A DNA stretch of 64,000 bases from an uncultured Thermomicrobia bacterium (GTDB taxonomy: Bacteria; Chloroflexota; Chloroflexia; Thermomicrobiales; JALYUS01): assembly GCA_937968015.1 (NCBI GenBank), contig CALBSO010000113.1:1-64000 (forward strand). Direction: 5' to 3'. A model generated the notes under the pieces. The model made no database searches. It saw only the letters and a list, made by a program, of their open reading frames with translations, and was not told the DNA's origin. Position numbers and translations under genes: made by a program. Each line of letters starts with the position of its first letter. The first letter of the stretch is position 1. Shown here piece after piece: positions 24,272-33,576 of this stretch.

Positions 24272-25840
24272 ATGAAGACGGTAACGACCGAGGAACATGC
24301 GACCGATGCGGCGGGCGCCGGCAATCCATATGTGATCGGTGTGATTGCTGCCCTCTGGATGACGGCGGCGATGTTCGGGCACCGCCTCTTTTTCGGCATC
24401 GCCTCTGTGCCGGGGTTGATTACCGAGCGCGTCATCCCGCTTGTGCCGGGGCAGGCATCGGGCGACATCATCGGCGTGCTCGCGCAGTTCGCCAAACTCC
24501 TCCCCGAACTCTTCGCGATCGGGGCGCAACTGCTTGTCGGCGGCGCGGTGGCGACATGGTACGCGCGCTCGTGGGGCAAGGAAGACGCGCCCGCGTGGAA
24601 GCAGTGGGCGTTCGGGCCGCTCGTCGCGCTCAGTCTCTGGATCGCGACACTCGCCATCCTCTGGCCCGTCCTCATCGAGAATTACCACGGCCATTCGCTC
24701 GCTACCGGCCGGATGCTGACGATCATCGCGATCTTTGGCGATTACCTCCTCTTTGGTATCCTTCTGCCGCTGCTCTTCATCTGTGCCCGGCGACGCGAGG
24801 GCGCCACGGCGATGGTGGCGGATGAAGGGGCGCGGGCGGTCACGCGGCGGCAGGCGCTGACATTCGTTGGCACGGGTGCGGGCGTTGCCTTCGGTGCGGT
24901 CACCCTCGGCCTCGCGCGTGTCTCGACGCTCGGCTACGACGGTACGCGCCCGCAGCGCCCCGTCCAGCCGATCACGGACAATGCGGCCTTCTACAGCGTC
25001 ACGAAGAACCTCGCGGACCCGCGGATCAGCGACCCCGCCATCTGGCAGTTGGCGATCGGCGGCGATGTCGCGAACCCGATGACGCTCTCCTTCGCCGACC
25101 TGCACGCATTGCCCGCCGCGGACGAGACGGCGACGCTCATGTGCATCGGCAATACGCTCGGCGGCGGGCTGATGAGCACGGCAGCCTGGCACGGTGTCCC
25201 ATTGCAATCGCTCATTGAGATGGCGAAACCGGCGCCTGGCGTCACGGAAATCCTCTTCACCGCCTCGGATGGCTACACGAACACGATCGAGTTTGACAAG
25301 GTCGCGGCGGAAGGCGTGATCGTCGCGTACGGCATGAACGGCGAGCCACTGCCGCGGAAGCATGGCTATCCTGCCCGGATTATTGCGCCGGGGCGGTACG
25401 GCGAGCACCACGTCAAATGGGTGACGCGTATCACCGTTCAGAAGGGGCACACGAAGGGCTTTTACGAGTCGCAGGGATGGGACCGCGCGGCGGTCGTCAA
25501 GACCGTCTCGCGGATTGACGTGCCTGCGGGGGGCGATACCGTGATACGAGGCCAGCCGATCACCATGCAAGGGGTCGCCTTCGCCGGGCTGCGCGGCGTG
25601 AGCAAGGTCGAAGTGACAACCGATGGCGGAGCCACATGGCAGCCCGCGACGATCACCGCGAAACCCTCGCCGCAGTCGTGGGCGCTCTGGGAGTACCCGT
25701 GGACGCCGACGAAGAACGGCAACTACAAACTCGGCGTGCGCTGCTATGAAGAGAGCGGCGCATTGCAGCCAGTGAAGGAGACGCAGGACTTCCCCAGCGG
25801 CGTGGCGGGTATTCATTTCGTCGAGGTCATGGCAAAGTAA
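24272..25840 (+). CDS. Membrane-anchored molybdopterin oxidoreductase (sulfite oxidase fold)
   Basis: 522 residues. The N-terminal ~190 residues contain four or so hydrophobic helices. A linker and a twin-Arg-like T-R-R-Q-A-L-T-F segment precede the sulfite-oxidase-type molybdopterin domain (about 235-400), with the probable Mo-ligand Cys291 in A-T-L-M-C-I-G-N. A Mo-co dimerisation-type Ig domain follows (G-V-S-K-V-E-V-T-T-D-G-G-A-T-W-Q-P, near residues 445-470). The active domain is predicted to face outside. No heme domain is present, so the electron acceptor is unknown. Confidence 0.85.
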   Translation: MKTVTTEEHATDAAGAGNPYVIGVIAALWMTAAMFGHRLFFGIASVPGLITERVIPLVPGQASGDIIGVLAQFAKLLPELFAIGAQLLVGGAVATWYARSWGKEDAPAWKQWAFGPLVALSLWIATLAILWPVLIENYHGHSLATGRMLTIIAIFGDYLLFGILLPLLFICARRREGATAMVADEGARAVTRRQALTFVGTGAGVAFGAVTLGLARVSTLGYDGTRPQRPVQPITDNAAFYSVTKNLADPRISDPAIWQLAIGGDVANPMTLSFADLHALPAADETATLMCIGNTLGGGLMSTAAWHGVPLQSLIEMAKPAPGVTEILFTASDGYTNTIEFDKVAAEGVIVAYGMNGEPLPRKHGYPARIIAPGRYGEHHVKWVTRITVQKGHTKGFYESQGWDRAAVVKTVSRIDVPAGGDTVIRGQPITMQGVAFAGLRGVSKVEVTTDGGATWQPATITAKPSPQSWALWEYPWTPTKNGNYKLGVRCYEESGALQPVKETQDFPSGVAGIHFVEVMAK

Positions 25841-25911
25841 TGACCGATGTTCCCTGCGCTATTTCGTTGCGTGATCCGTCGCGGCCGGTCGTCATCCAAG
25901 GAGCGTAACTG

Positions 25912-27360
25912 ATGGACAATGGCGTCCATTCCCTGCTCGATACCGTGCTCAAAACATATCCCTCGTTCCTGATCGCTATGGGAGTGGGGGATGTACCACG
26001 GGAGATGCCGTATGCATTCACTCATACGGTGGATGCGCTCTCGCTCGCCTACGCGGTGCCCGAAGGGTCCGCCGCGCATGCGGCATTGAAGCGGCGTAAT
26101 AGTGTCGCATTCCGGATCGGCACACCGGAGGACGCGGCATGGCTGGAAGGGACGGGTCGTGCGGTTATTGTCCATGATCGGGAAGTGAATGCTGATCTCT
26201 TATGGCAGATCGGCACGCGGATGGCGGATGATCCGCGGCCGCAGCCGCGCACGCATCGCGCGGTGCGGATCGTGCCGGAGATCGTGACGGTCGCCACCCG
26301 GCGGGATGGCACGTTGCGGATGCAACCGATCACGTTCGCACCCGGTACACAGCGCTGGGGCTATCCGGGCAGCACAGTCAATGAGCGGTTTGCGCGGTTC
26401 GCGGTGGTGACGCGGGCGAATGTCGTGCCGGTGATGGCGATGCCGGTGAGCATTGGCGCGGCGCTGGCATGGCAGAGGGAAGGCATCTTCCGGCCGGCGC
26501 CGTTTGCGCTGACACTCATCGGCGCGGTCGCGGCGCACCTCGCATCGAATGTCACGAACGACATCTTTGACTTCCGCTCCGGCGCGGATGAGCGGGCCAT
26601 CGCGATGGCGGCGGAAGGGACGCTGGATACCTCTTCCGGCTCCCTGACGGGTGGTGCCCTCTCTGAGCAGCAGGCGAACCTGCTCGCGGCGGGGTTGTGG
26701 TGTACGGCGCTCCTTTGCGGCGTCGGGCTGACGAAGATGAGTGGCCCCGCGGTGCTCGGCCTCGCGGCGGCCGGATTCGGCTTCGGCACGCTCTACGTCG
26801 CGCCGCCCCTCGCTTATGGCTATATCGGGCACGGCCTCGGGGAAGCGGGCATCCTTGCCTCGTTCGGTCTCCTGCCCACGCTCGGCTCCTACTATGCGCA
26901 GACGGGGAAACTCGGCTGGGCGTCGGTTATCGCCGCGCTCCCACCCGGCCTCTTCACGACGGATGTCCTGCTCAATCACCATTTCTTCCACTGGCGCTCC
27001 GACAAAGCGGCGGGCAAGATGACGCCCGTCGCGGTACTCGGTGAGGCGAAGGCGGCGCGACTCTCGCGTGGCGTCGTGCTCGCGGCGTGCGGATCCGTCC
27101 TCATCGGCATCACGGCGAAGGTCTATCCGAAGATCGCGCTCGTCAGCCTCTCCTCTGTCGCGCCCGTGCTCGAAAAACTGGGCGAGGTGGGCGAAGGGAA
27201 CAAGGGCGCGGCCTTCTACGGCGAGATGATGGACCGGACAGTGAAGGGAAGCAGCCGGATGGGGTTGTACCTGCTCGGCAGTCTTATCCTGGAAGGTTTG
27301 TGGGATACACTGCGGAGTGGGAAGCAATCAATCGCGCAGGGAGATAGGGAGAGATGGTGA
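25912..27360 (+). CDS. Fusion of pyridoxamine-oxidase-like split barrel and UbiA-type prenyltransferase
   Basis: 482 residues. Residues 1-~120 (M-G-V-G-D-V-P-R-E-M-P-Y ... N-S-V-A-F-R-I-G-T) resemble a small flavin-reductase/pyridoxamine-oxidase-like or binding domain. From ~165 the protein is a polytopic UbiA/MenA-type prenyltransferase with the first Asp-rich motif N-D-I-F-D-F at residues 216-221. The second motif would be around T-D-V-L-L-N-H-H-F-F, where only one Asp remains. The role (quinone or lipid prenylation) is inferred. It is coupled by overlap to the VOC gene downstream. Confidence 0.72.
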   Translation: MDNGVHSLLDTVLKTYPSFLIAMGVGDVPREMPYAFTHTVDALSLAYAVPEGSAAHAALKRRNSVAFRIGTPEDAAWLEGTGRAVIVHDREVNADLLWQIGTRMADDPRPQPRTHRAVRIVPEIVTVATRRDGTLRMQPITFAPGTQRWGYPGSTVNERFARFAVVTRANVVPVMAMPVSIGAALAWQREGIFRPAPFALTLIGAVAAHLASNVTNDIFDFRSGADERAIAMAAEGTLDTSSGSLTGGALSEQQANLLAAGLWCTALLCGVGLTKMSGPAVLGLAAAGFGFGTLYVAPPLAYGYIGHGLGEAGILASFGLLPTLGSYYAQTGKLGWASVIAALPPGLFTTDVLLNHHFFHWRSDKAAGKMTPVAVLGEAKAARLSRGVVLAACGSVLIGITAKVYPKIALVSLSSVAPVLEKLGEVGEGNKGAAFYGEMMDRTVKGSSRMGLYLLGSLILEGLWDTLRSGKQSIAQGDRERW

Positions 27361-28091
27361 TACCAACTGATACCGAATCGAAGTATCACATCACGCTTCG
27401 TGTCGGCGAACAAGAGTTCGCGGCGACATTGAAGGCGATGGACATCTTCCATGAGGCACTGGAGCACGCGATCCCGGCGGAATTGCGGCGCGGGCATCGC
27501 CTCCGCATCCGCACGCCGAAGGATGAGATCGTCTACCCGGACATGTTCGTCGGCGAGACGGTCGCGCACTTCGGCAGCCAGACATTTATCGTCCACGCCG
27601 AGCCGCTGACCGGCGAACCCGGCCCCTTCCGCACCCTCGCCTTCGACCATCTCGCGATCACCGTCGCCGATCGCCCCGCCGCGCGCGACTTCTTCCACAC
27701 CGTTGTCGGCATGCAGATCATGCGCGACGATCCGCATCAGACGGTGCTGACGACGGGCCTCACTTCGCTCTTCATCTTCGGCACAGCGGTCGCGCCGCTC
27801 TCGGATGGTATCCCGTCCCGCTGGCACCATCTCGGCTTCATCGTGGACGATCTGGAGCGGTGCTATTACCACCTGCGCGAGCACGGAGGCGAGATCATCT
27901 CCGACTTTACGCTGCTGGAACGGGACGAGCGGTGGTCGCTCTATTGCCATTACCGCAACGGCGCTGTCGTCTTCATGCTCCAGTTCTCCGAAATCCGTGC
28001 GGGCTATCGCGGCGTCAACACCGACGCGACGCAATTCATGTACGACTACCTGCGCGGACGGTACGGCGTGCGCTTCGTGGATGGCACATGA
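27354..28091 (+). CDS. VOC-family (glyoxalase/dioxygenase-like) protein
   Basis: 245 residues. An N-terminal ~85-residue domain with alternating strands precedes a VOC module (L-A-F-D-H-L-A-I-T-V-A-D ... W-H-H-L-G-F-I-V-D-D-L-E-R). His in F-D-H-L, H in W-H-H-L and E/H near the end are potential metal ligands. It overlaps the preceding stop by 7 bases, and its own TGA overlaps the next ATG. The reaction is unknown; the neighbours suggest small-molecule or cofactor chemistry. Confidence 0.78.
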   Translation: MVIPTDTESKYHITLRVGEQEFAATLKAMDIFHEALEHAIPAELRRGHRLRIRTPKDEIVYPDMFVGETVAHFGSQTFIVHAEPLTGEPGPFRTLAFDHLAITVADRPAARDFFHTVVGMQIMRDDPHQTVLTTGLTSLFIFGTAVAPLSDGIPSRWHHLGFIVDDLERCYYHLREHGGEIISDFTLLERDERWSLYCHYRNGAVVFMLQFSEIRAGYRGVNTDATQFMYDYLRGRYGVRFVDGT

Positions 28092-28855
28092 GCGCGCCCG
28101 CCGTCGCACGGAGCATCACGATGGAGCAGGCGACGGAATTCCTCGGGCACGACCCGGTCGCGAATGTCGAATTGCTCGGCGCGCTGCGCTATGACCGGGA
28201 GATTCAATGCGTCGGCGCGTTGCGGGACGGCGCGCTGGCGGGCGTCCTCATTGCCGCGCGGGAAGATGATGATGCACTGGCGGCGCGGTTCGAGGCAGCG
28301 GAGGATGGGGCGCTCCACGCGCTGATCGCCGCCTGCCCGCCCGGTGTGCGGCGGATCGCCGTCCATCGCCCGTGGATGCTGCCCGCGCTGACCTCCGCGT
28401 TCCGGCTCCTCCCGGAGCAGAGTGGCGACACGGTTTTTTCGGCGACGAGCATCGCGATGCCCCCCGCTCCCGCTGTCCGGCTCTTGCGGGCGGCGGACGC
28501 GCCAATCGTGGCGACGAGCGCGACGATGATGAGCGTCACGGCCTTCCTCGATGGGCTTGGTCGAGGATACCGGCCCTTCGGCATTTTTACCGACGACCGG
28601 CTGATTGCCCACGCGATCGCCGCGAATGCGACGGACTGGACGGAAGAGGTGATGTCCGTCTGGACAGCGCCACGGCGGCGCGGGCAGGGGCTGGCGACGG
28701 CGGTGGTCGCCACGGCGGCGTCGGACATCCTCAGCCGTGGCAAGACCGCAATCTACGTCGCGGCGGTGACGAACCGCGCCTCTCAGCGCGTCGCGATCAA
28801 AGTCGGCTTCCAGCCGTCGTACGAGATAACCACATACCGCGCCCGGCCGCGATGA
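28088..28855 (+). CDS. GNAT-family N-acetyltransferase
   Basis: 255 residues starting at ATG 28088 in an ATGA overlap. The C-terminal ~110 residues carry a GNAT fold: V-M-S-V-W-T-A-P-R-R-R-G-Q-G-L-A-T-A-V-V (acetyl-CoA loop R-R-x-G-x-G/A) followed by Y-V-A-A-V-T-N-R-A-S-Q-R-V-A-I-K-V-G-F. The N-terminal half is a degenerate GNAT-like domain. Last gene of the run beginning at 24272. Acceptor unknown. Confidence 0.82.
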   Translation: MSAPAVARSITMEQATEFLGHDPVANVELLGALRYDREIQCVGALRDGALAGVLIAAREDDDALAARFEAAEDGALHALIAACPPGVRRIAVHRPWMLPALTSAFRLLPEQSGDTVFSATSIAMPPAPAVRLLRAADAPIVATSATMMSVTAFLDGLGRGYRPFGIFTDDRLIAHAIAANATDWTEEVMSVWTAPRRRGQGLATAVVATAASDILSRGKTAIYVAAVTNRASQRVAIKVGFQPSYEITTYRARPR

Positions 28856-29060
28856 TCGGAATCGGGCAGTACACCGGACACTGAACAGAGGCGTTTCTCG
28901 TTTGCGTGCTGTGAAAGGGCGCTCGACAGAGGACGCAACGGATCGGCGTCACGCGGGACGAGTGGGAGCGCCTGTAACCGGTGGCCGGGTGCCATTTGGG
29001 CAGATTCAGCCCGCGATCTCTCGCGCAGGCTGAAGCCCATGCCACCAATCCTGCATCGTG

Positions 29061-30878
29061 TCATTGATCCGTGATGATCCCTTCGCGCTCGAAGATACGG
29101 CGGAGGATGGCGAGCGTGGAGGCGTAGGTGCTGTCGAGGCCGTAGTAGGACATGCCGCGCGCGCCGAGGGTGTACGCCCGCGAGTACGGCGTGTCCGAGG
29201 CGTAGTGGATGAGGCCGAAATCTACCGGCACCTGCGAGAAGTTGACATTCTCGTTCATTGGGTAGCGCGTCGGGAACGTGTCCTCATAGAGCGCGTTCAG
29301 GTACGGACCCGCCTCCATCTCCACGACGGTGTAGTTCTCCCGGTAATAGAGATCGAGGTAGGCCTGGTTCTGCAGGAAGGTGCCGCGCGTCGTCAGCGCC
29401 TTCTGATTGTCGAGCGCGGAGCCGTAGGTGAGGAAGAACGCGAGGTGTTCGTAGCGGAAGCAGTTGTCCAGCCAATAGGTATTGCCGGTGTGCTCGTCGA
29501 AGACGGTCGTCGAGAGCATCACATCGCCGATCCGTCCGTTCAGTGTCGCCGCCTTGCCGAGCACGTAGACGCCCCGGAGGGCTGCGGTATTGAGCGCGAC
29601 TTGCGTGAGGATGTGGTTCGCCGCCATGCCGAGCGGGTAGTTGATGTTGATGATAACGGCATCAGACTCGCCGACGCGCAGATCGCCGTCCGCCCGCAGG
29701 CGCGGGTCAATGTCGTCCGCGTGTAACCGACCAATCTCGATCACCTGGATGCCAACATCGAGCGCGCCCTCGCTCGGGACGGTCCAGATGCCGCGCTCCT
29801 CCTCCTCCTTCGTCCGTTCCTCGCGCTCGTGCGGGTTCGCCGCGAAGTAGCGCCGCGCCGCGAAGTAGAGGAAGTTGTCCCACGAGGCGCGCACCTCGCC
29901 GCGCACCATCTTGTGATACTCCGGCAGCAGTTCGGGGTGTTCGACTGCCTGCACATGCGCGGTGAGGGCATCCCGTCGCCGCCGCGCCGTGCCGGAGAGG
30001 ACATTGACGACCGAATGCGTGTTCGAGGAGATGAAGTATATTGGCCGCTCCTGAAGACCGTGGTGGTGGAGTGTCGCGCCGATTGGGCCCCACCAGCGCT
30101 GCGTGACGCGGCTATACCCGGTGTGCGTGCCGCCGAGCATCTGGAGGGTCATCCCTTTCTCATGGGCAGCAACAACGGCGAGCGTTTGCCAGAAACTCGT
30201 CCCCCATGCACCACGCAGCCGCCCCCAGTCCCGCCCCTCAATGTGCAGGGCGGTGCGGCACATCTCCGCGATTGATTCTTCCTCTTGCAAGGAGACGGTT
30301 TCGCCCGCTCGCCGTTCGATCGCCGCGCGGGCATCCGGCGCGCTTTGGAGGAGGGCGTGCAGTTTGTTCCATTCGATCTGATAGGCGACGAGCGTCGGGA
30401 TCAGATCGTCGAGGTCCGAGACAGAAGCGATGAAGACGGCGAGCGTCTCCGCGTCGTCGTACCACCATTTGCGCCGCCGACCGGGAGAAGTAACGGGCTG
30501 CCAGCGCTCCTCGACGTGTGGATAGCCGCCCTCCGCGAAGATGCGCGCCGTTTGCCCGAGCACGATGTGATGGACGCGCGCGATACATTCCGGCAGCCGC
30601 TGCACAGAGTACATGAAGGCGCCCATATCCATCTCCGGCAGCGCGGCGAGTGAGTGGAGGCTGGCGTGCGTGCCGATATGCACCGGCACCAGCGTCTTCA
30701 GTTTGATCGTACCGGAGGAGCGCAGGAGCGTCGTATATGTGCGGACGTAGAGGTCCACATCGCGCTTTCCGGCGATCTCCATCTCGCCCATCATGCCGGG
30801 AAGCGCGCCGCCACCCGCCCGCACATCTGCGACCGCCGGAGCCGCCGGTTCATCAGGTATCATTCGTCGCGGTGCCAT
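29061..30878 (-). CDS. Large conserved protein, family not identified (nucleoside phosphorylase-like C-terminal segment)
   Basis: 605 residues from ATG 30878 (GGAAGGGG upstream). There is no signal peptide or membrane segment. The N-terminal half is helical (Y-V-R-T-Y-T-T-L-L-R-S-S-G-T-I-K ... W-N-K-L-H-A-L-L-Q). The C-terminal third has I-N-I-N-Y-P-L-G-M-A-A, G-V-Y-V-L-G-K-A-A-T-L-N-G-R-I-G-D-V and T-V-F-D-E-H-T-G-N-T-Y. That arrangement resembles nucleoside phosphorylase/AMP nucleosidase-type folds. It may correspond to the DUF6909 family, but I am not certain. Divergent from a sugar isomerase gene. Confidence 0.6.
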   Translation of the reverse strand: MAPRRMIPDEPAAPAVADVRAGGGALPGMMGEMEIAGKRDVDLYVRTYTTLLRSSGTIKLKTLVPVHIGTHASLHSLAALPEMDMGAFMYSVQRLPECIARVHHIVLGQTARIFAEGGYPHVEERWQPVTSPGRRRKWWYDDAETLAVFIASVSDLDDLIPTLVAYQIEWNKLHALLQSAPDARAAIERRAGETVSLQEEESIAEMCRTALHIEGRDWGRLRGAWGTSFWQTLAVVAAHEKGMTLQMLGGTHTGYSRVTQRWWGPIGATLHHHGLQERPIYFISSNTHSVVNVLSGTARRRRDALTAHVQAVEHPELLPEYHKMVRGEVRASWDNFLYFAARRYFAANPHEREERTKEEEERGIWTVPSEGALDVGIQVIEIGRLHADDIDPRLRADGDLRVGESDAVIININYPLGMAANHILTQVALNTAALRGVYVLGKAATLNGRIGDVMLSTTVFDEHTGNTYWLDNCFRYEHLAFFLTYGSALDNQKALTTRGTFLQNQAYLDLYYRENYTVVEMEAGPYLNALYEDTFPTRYPMNENVNFSQVPVDFGLIHYASDTPYSRAYTLGARGMSYYGLDSTYASTLAILRRIFEREGIITDQ

Positions 30879-31070
30879 CGTCGTCCCCTTCCACGCAGCC
30901 CTCGCGCATCCGCGAGCGCATAGCGAGATTATGGCATGGGAAGGTGATCGGGAGTAGCGTGGAGCGTGGAGCATGAATTGTTTGCTCTTCGTTCTCTCGA
31001 CGGCGGCACGCTCCGTCATGTATCGTTCACCGGGCGAGGTGATCGGTGGGTGACGAAGAGAGCAGCAACA

Positions 31071-31976
31071 ATGGCGGGTGAGAGGACAGAGGTGAGGCCG
31101 ACACGGCCGGACGGGCCGCATTTCGCGATGGGATCGGCAGTCTTCGGCGACCTCAAACCGGAAGATGTCGCGCTGATCGCGGATCTCGGATTCCCCGGCA
31201 TCGAGCCGTATCGCGGACTCATCATGCCGTATGTGGACAAACCGCAGGCGCTGAAAGAGTTGCTCGACCGTCACGGTCTGGCGATGGCGACCTGCTCGAA
31301 TGGCGGGCCGGAGCAGTCAACCGATTTCATTGACCCCGCAGCCCGGCAGCGGACGATTGACGATCATGTCGCGTTCGCGCGGGATTTCCTCACCCTCTTC
31401 GGCTGCCAGCACTTCAAGATCAACATGGGCGAGCGCCCCATCCAGGGCACGAGCGACGCCGACCTCCAGGCAATCGCGGAGACGCTCAACGAACTCGGGC
31501 GGCGCACGGCAGAGTATGGCATCCGCCTCGCACCGCATCCGCATATCTGGGGGCCGGTGGAGCGCCCGGAGGAAGTGCGCCGCCTGATCGCCCTGACCGA
31601 TCCGCACTACGTCTCGCTGACGCTCGACACCGCGCACATCCTCCTCGGCGGCGGCGATCCGATGGAGTTCCTGACGGATCACTACGACCGTATCGTCGCG
31701 CTCCACTGGAAGGACACCAAAGCAGACTATCGCGGCTACACCGGCCCGACGCCGACGCGGGCGATGCATGCCGAGGAAATCCTCTACAAAGATCTCGGCT
31801 CCGGCGGCATTGATCTCCCCGCCGTCTGGCGTTTGCTCCAAGAGCGCGGCTATCGCTACTGGATCACGCTCGACCTCGACCCGCCCCGCCCACACGAGGG
31901 CGAAGGGACGCCCGCGGAGAAATTGCTTTTCAACCGGCGATATCTTTTGGAAAACTTGCGCGTCGAGCATCTATAG
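31071..31976 (+). CDS. Sugar phosphate isomerase/epimerase (AP endonuclease 2-type TIM barrel)
   Basis: About 301 residues of the xylose isomerase-like TIM barrel superfamily: A-D-L-G-F-P-G-I-E-P-Y, L-A-P-H-P-H-I-W-G-P-V-E-R-P-E-E, L-T-L-D-T-A-H-I-L-L-G-G-G-D-P and V-A-L-H-W-K-D-T-K. The Glu, Asp, His and Glu metal ligands are recognisable. ATG 31071 is chosen by homology; upstream in-frame starts (30966, GTG 31050) would add low-complexity residues. Likely part of inositol or sugar catabolism with the dehydrogenase downstream. Confidence 0.85.
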   Translation: MAGERTEVRPTRPDGPHFAMGSAVFGDLKPEDVALIADLGFPGIEPYRGLIMPYVDKPQALKELLDRHGLAMATCSNGGPEQSTDFIDPAARQRTIDDHVAFARDFLTLFGCQHFKINMGERPIQGTSDADLQAIAETLNELGRRTAEYGIRLAPHPHIWGPVERPEEVRRLIALTDPHYVSLTLDTAHILLGGGDPMEFLTDHYDRIVALHWKDTKADYRGYTGPTPTRAMHAEEILYKDLGSGGIDLPAVWRLLQERGYRYWITLDLDPPRPHEGEGTPAEKLLFNRRYLLENLRVEHL

Positions 31977-31998
31977 TACGCTGGATGAACGCGATGCT

Positions 31999-32058
31999 CC
32001 CCTCTCCATCGCCGCCGTGATCTCCACGCTATCGAAGCGTCGGGGCGATGGAGAGGGG
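31999..32058. repeat. Palindrome with GGCGATGGAGAGGGG arms
   Basis: 15-bp perfect arms (31999-32013, 32044-32058) around a 30-base centre, followed by a GTCGGGGGTGAGG tail. This is a common style of intergenic palindrome, here between the isomerase and dehydrogenase genes. Confidence 0.75.
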
Positions 32059-32089
32059 TCGGGGGTGAGGATCGGAAAGGAGCGCGACG

Positions 32090-33130
32090 ATGGCACAGAC
32101 GGCGAGCATGACGGCAACGGCGCAAAGCGCGGGCAAACCGAAAGTCGTGGTCATACAGGGGTGGGGCACGTTCGGCGAGTACGGGGAACGCGAAATTCTC
32201 GAGCGTGCGGGCTGTGAGGTGGTCGTGGCGCAGGCCCGCACGGAAGACGAAGCGATTGCCGCGGCGCAGGATGCGGACGGTCTGATCTACACCAGCGGCA
32301 TCAGCCGCCGTTTCATGGAGTCGTTGCCACGCTGCAAGGTGATCGCGCGCAGCGCCATCGGCATGGACAATGTCTATGGCGTAGAGATCGCCACCGAGCG
32401 CGGCATCGTTCTCTGCAATGTGCCGGATGTCTTCATTGATGAGGTGGCAAATCAGACGATGGCGCTCCTGCTCGGCTGCGTGCGGCAGATTATTCCGTCC
32501 GCGCTCTGGGTGCGGGAGGGGAATTGGGGGCGACCGGGCGCGCAACGCCCCGGCGATCGCATCCACCGCGTGACGGGCGAAACGCTTGGCATTATCGGCT
32601 TCGGCAACATCGGGCGCGCTGTCGCTCAGCGCGCGGCGGGATTCGGCCTCCGTATCATCGCGAACGACCCATATTTGTCCCCTGATGTCTTCGCACGGTA
32701 CGGCGTCCGCCAGGCATCGCTCGCGCAGGTCGTGCAGGATGCGGATTTCATCTCACTGCACACACCGCTCACGGACGAAACACGCCACCTGATCGGCGCG
32801 GCGGAATTTGCCCTCATGAAACCGGACGCAATTCTTATCAATACCAGCCGTGGCCCCGTCGTGGATGAGCCGGCACTGATCGCGGCACTGCGAAGCGGGC
32901 AAATCCTTGGCGCCGGCCTCGATGTCACGGAGCAGGAACCGGTTGACCCCGCGAATCCCTTATTGACGATGCCGAACGTGATCGTCACGCCGCACATCGC
33001 CTCGCTGAGCGAGTGGGCGAACGGCGAGCGTCGCCGCCGTACCGCCTATGAGGTCGCCGCCGTTCTTACCGGCCACCGCCCCCGCGCGGTCTGGAACCCT
33101 GAGGTGTTGGAGCGGCTCAACCTGAAATAG
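32090..33130 (+). CDS. D-isomer-specific 2-hydroxyacid dehydrogenase
   Basis: 346 residues of the phosphoglycerate dehydrogenase/CtBP-like family. An N-terminal catalytic lid is followed by the NAD-binding motif L-G-I-I-G-F-G-N-I-G-R-A-V-A and D-A-D-F-I-S-L-H-T-P-L-T-D-E-T. The catalytic Arg is in I-N-T-S-R-G-P-V-V-D-E and the His in V-T-P-H-I-A-S-L-S-E-W. AAAGGAG precedes ATG 32090. Oxidises or reduces a 2-keto/2-hydroxy acid with NAD(H); the exact substrate is unknown. Confidence 0.9.
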   Translation: MAQTASMTATAQSAGKPKVVVIQGWGTFGEYGEREILERAGCEVVVAQARTEDEAIAAAQDADGLIYTSGISRRFMESLPRCKVIARSAIGMDNVYGVEIATERGIVLCNVPDVFIDEVANQTMALLLGCVRQIIPSALWVREGNWGRPGAQRPGDRIHRVTGETLGIIGFGNIGRAVAQRAAGFGLRIIANDPYLSPDVFARYGVRQASLAQVVQDADFISLHTPLTDETRHLIGAAEFALMKPDAILINTSRGPVVDEPALIAALRSGQILGAGLDVTEQEPVDPANPLLTMPNVIVTPHIASLSEWANGERRRRTAYEVAAVLTGHRPRAVWNPEVLERLNLK

Positions 33131-33165
33131 CCTTCGTTTTTCCGGTCGGCTGTCCGCATTCCGCT

Positions 33166-33448
33166 CCCCGGTGGCGGCGGGATCGTTATTCCGTTCTTCC
33201 GTAGGGGCGACGAGTGCGGCCTGTTTATCTCGGAAGTGCCGCTCGCGTCGGAGGATGTCGAGCGCCTGATTCCGTGCCACCGTCATCATCCATCCGGCGG
33301 GATTGTCGGGGACGCCTCGATACGACCACTGCCGCAACGCCTTAATCAGCGTTTCTTGTACGACATTTTCCGCGAGGCCGAGATGCCGCGGCCCGAAGAG
33401 GCGCGTCAGCGTAGCGACGACCTGCCCCGCCTGGCCCGAATTCGACAT
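33166..33448 (-). pseudogene. Truncated ECF sigma factor (region 2 only)
   Basis: The minus strand encodes V-V-A-T-L-T-R-L-F-G-P-R-H-L-G-L-A-E-N-V-V-Q-E-T and G-V-P-D-N-P-A-G-W-M-M-T-V-A-R-N-Q-A-L-D. That is the region-2 signature of the large DUF6596-type ECF sigma factors (about 400 residues when intact). After E-E-R-N-N-D-P-A the homology ends and the frame runs antisense into the dehydrogenase gene. The N-terminus is also non-standard. I interpret it as a degraded remnant. Confidence 0.6.
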
Positions 33449-33576
33449 GGTATCGCACCAGGAGAATTTTACATTTCCATCGCGCCGTTCAGAGGTTCGT
33501 ACCGTACCATAGTCAGTGACGAGGTTGTCTCTGGTCGCGGCCACGCTGTGTCGGCCCTTGATCCGGGAGGCGAGCA

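Noticed and set aside
24167..25816. 549-codon minus-strand frame over the Mo enzyme
   Set aside because: Arg-rich shadow; the plus-strand protein has Mo-site motifs.
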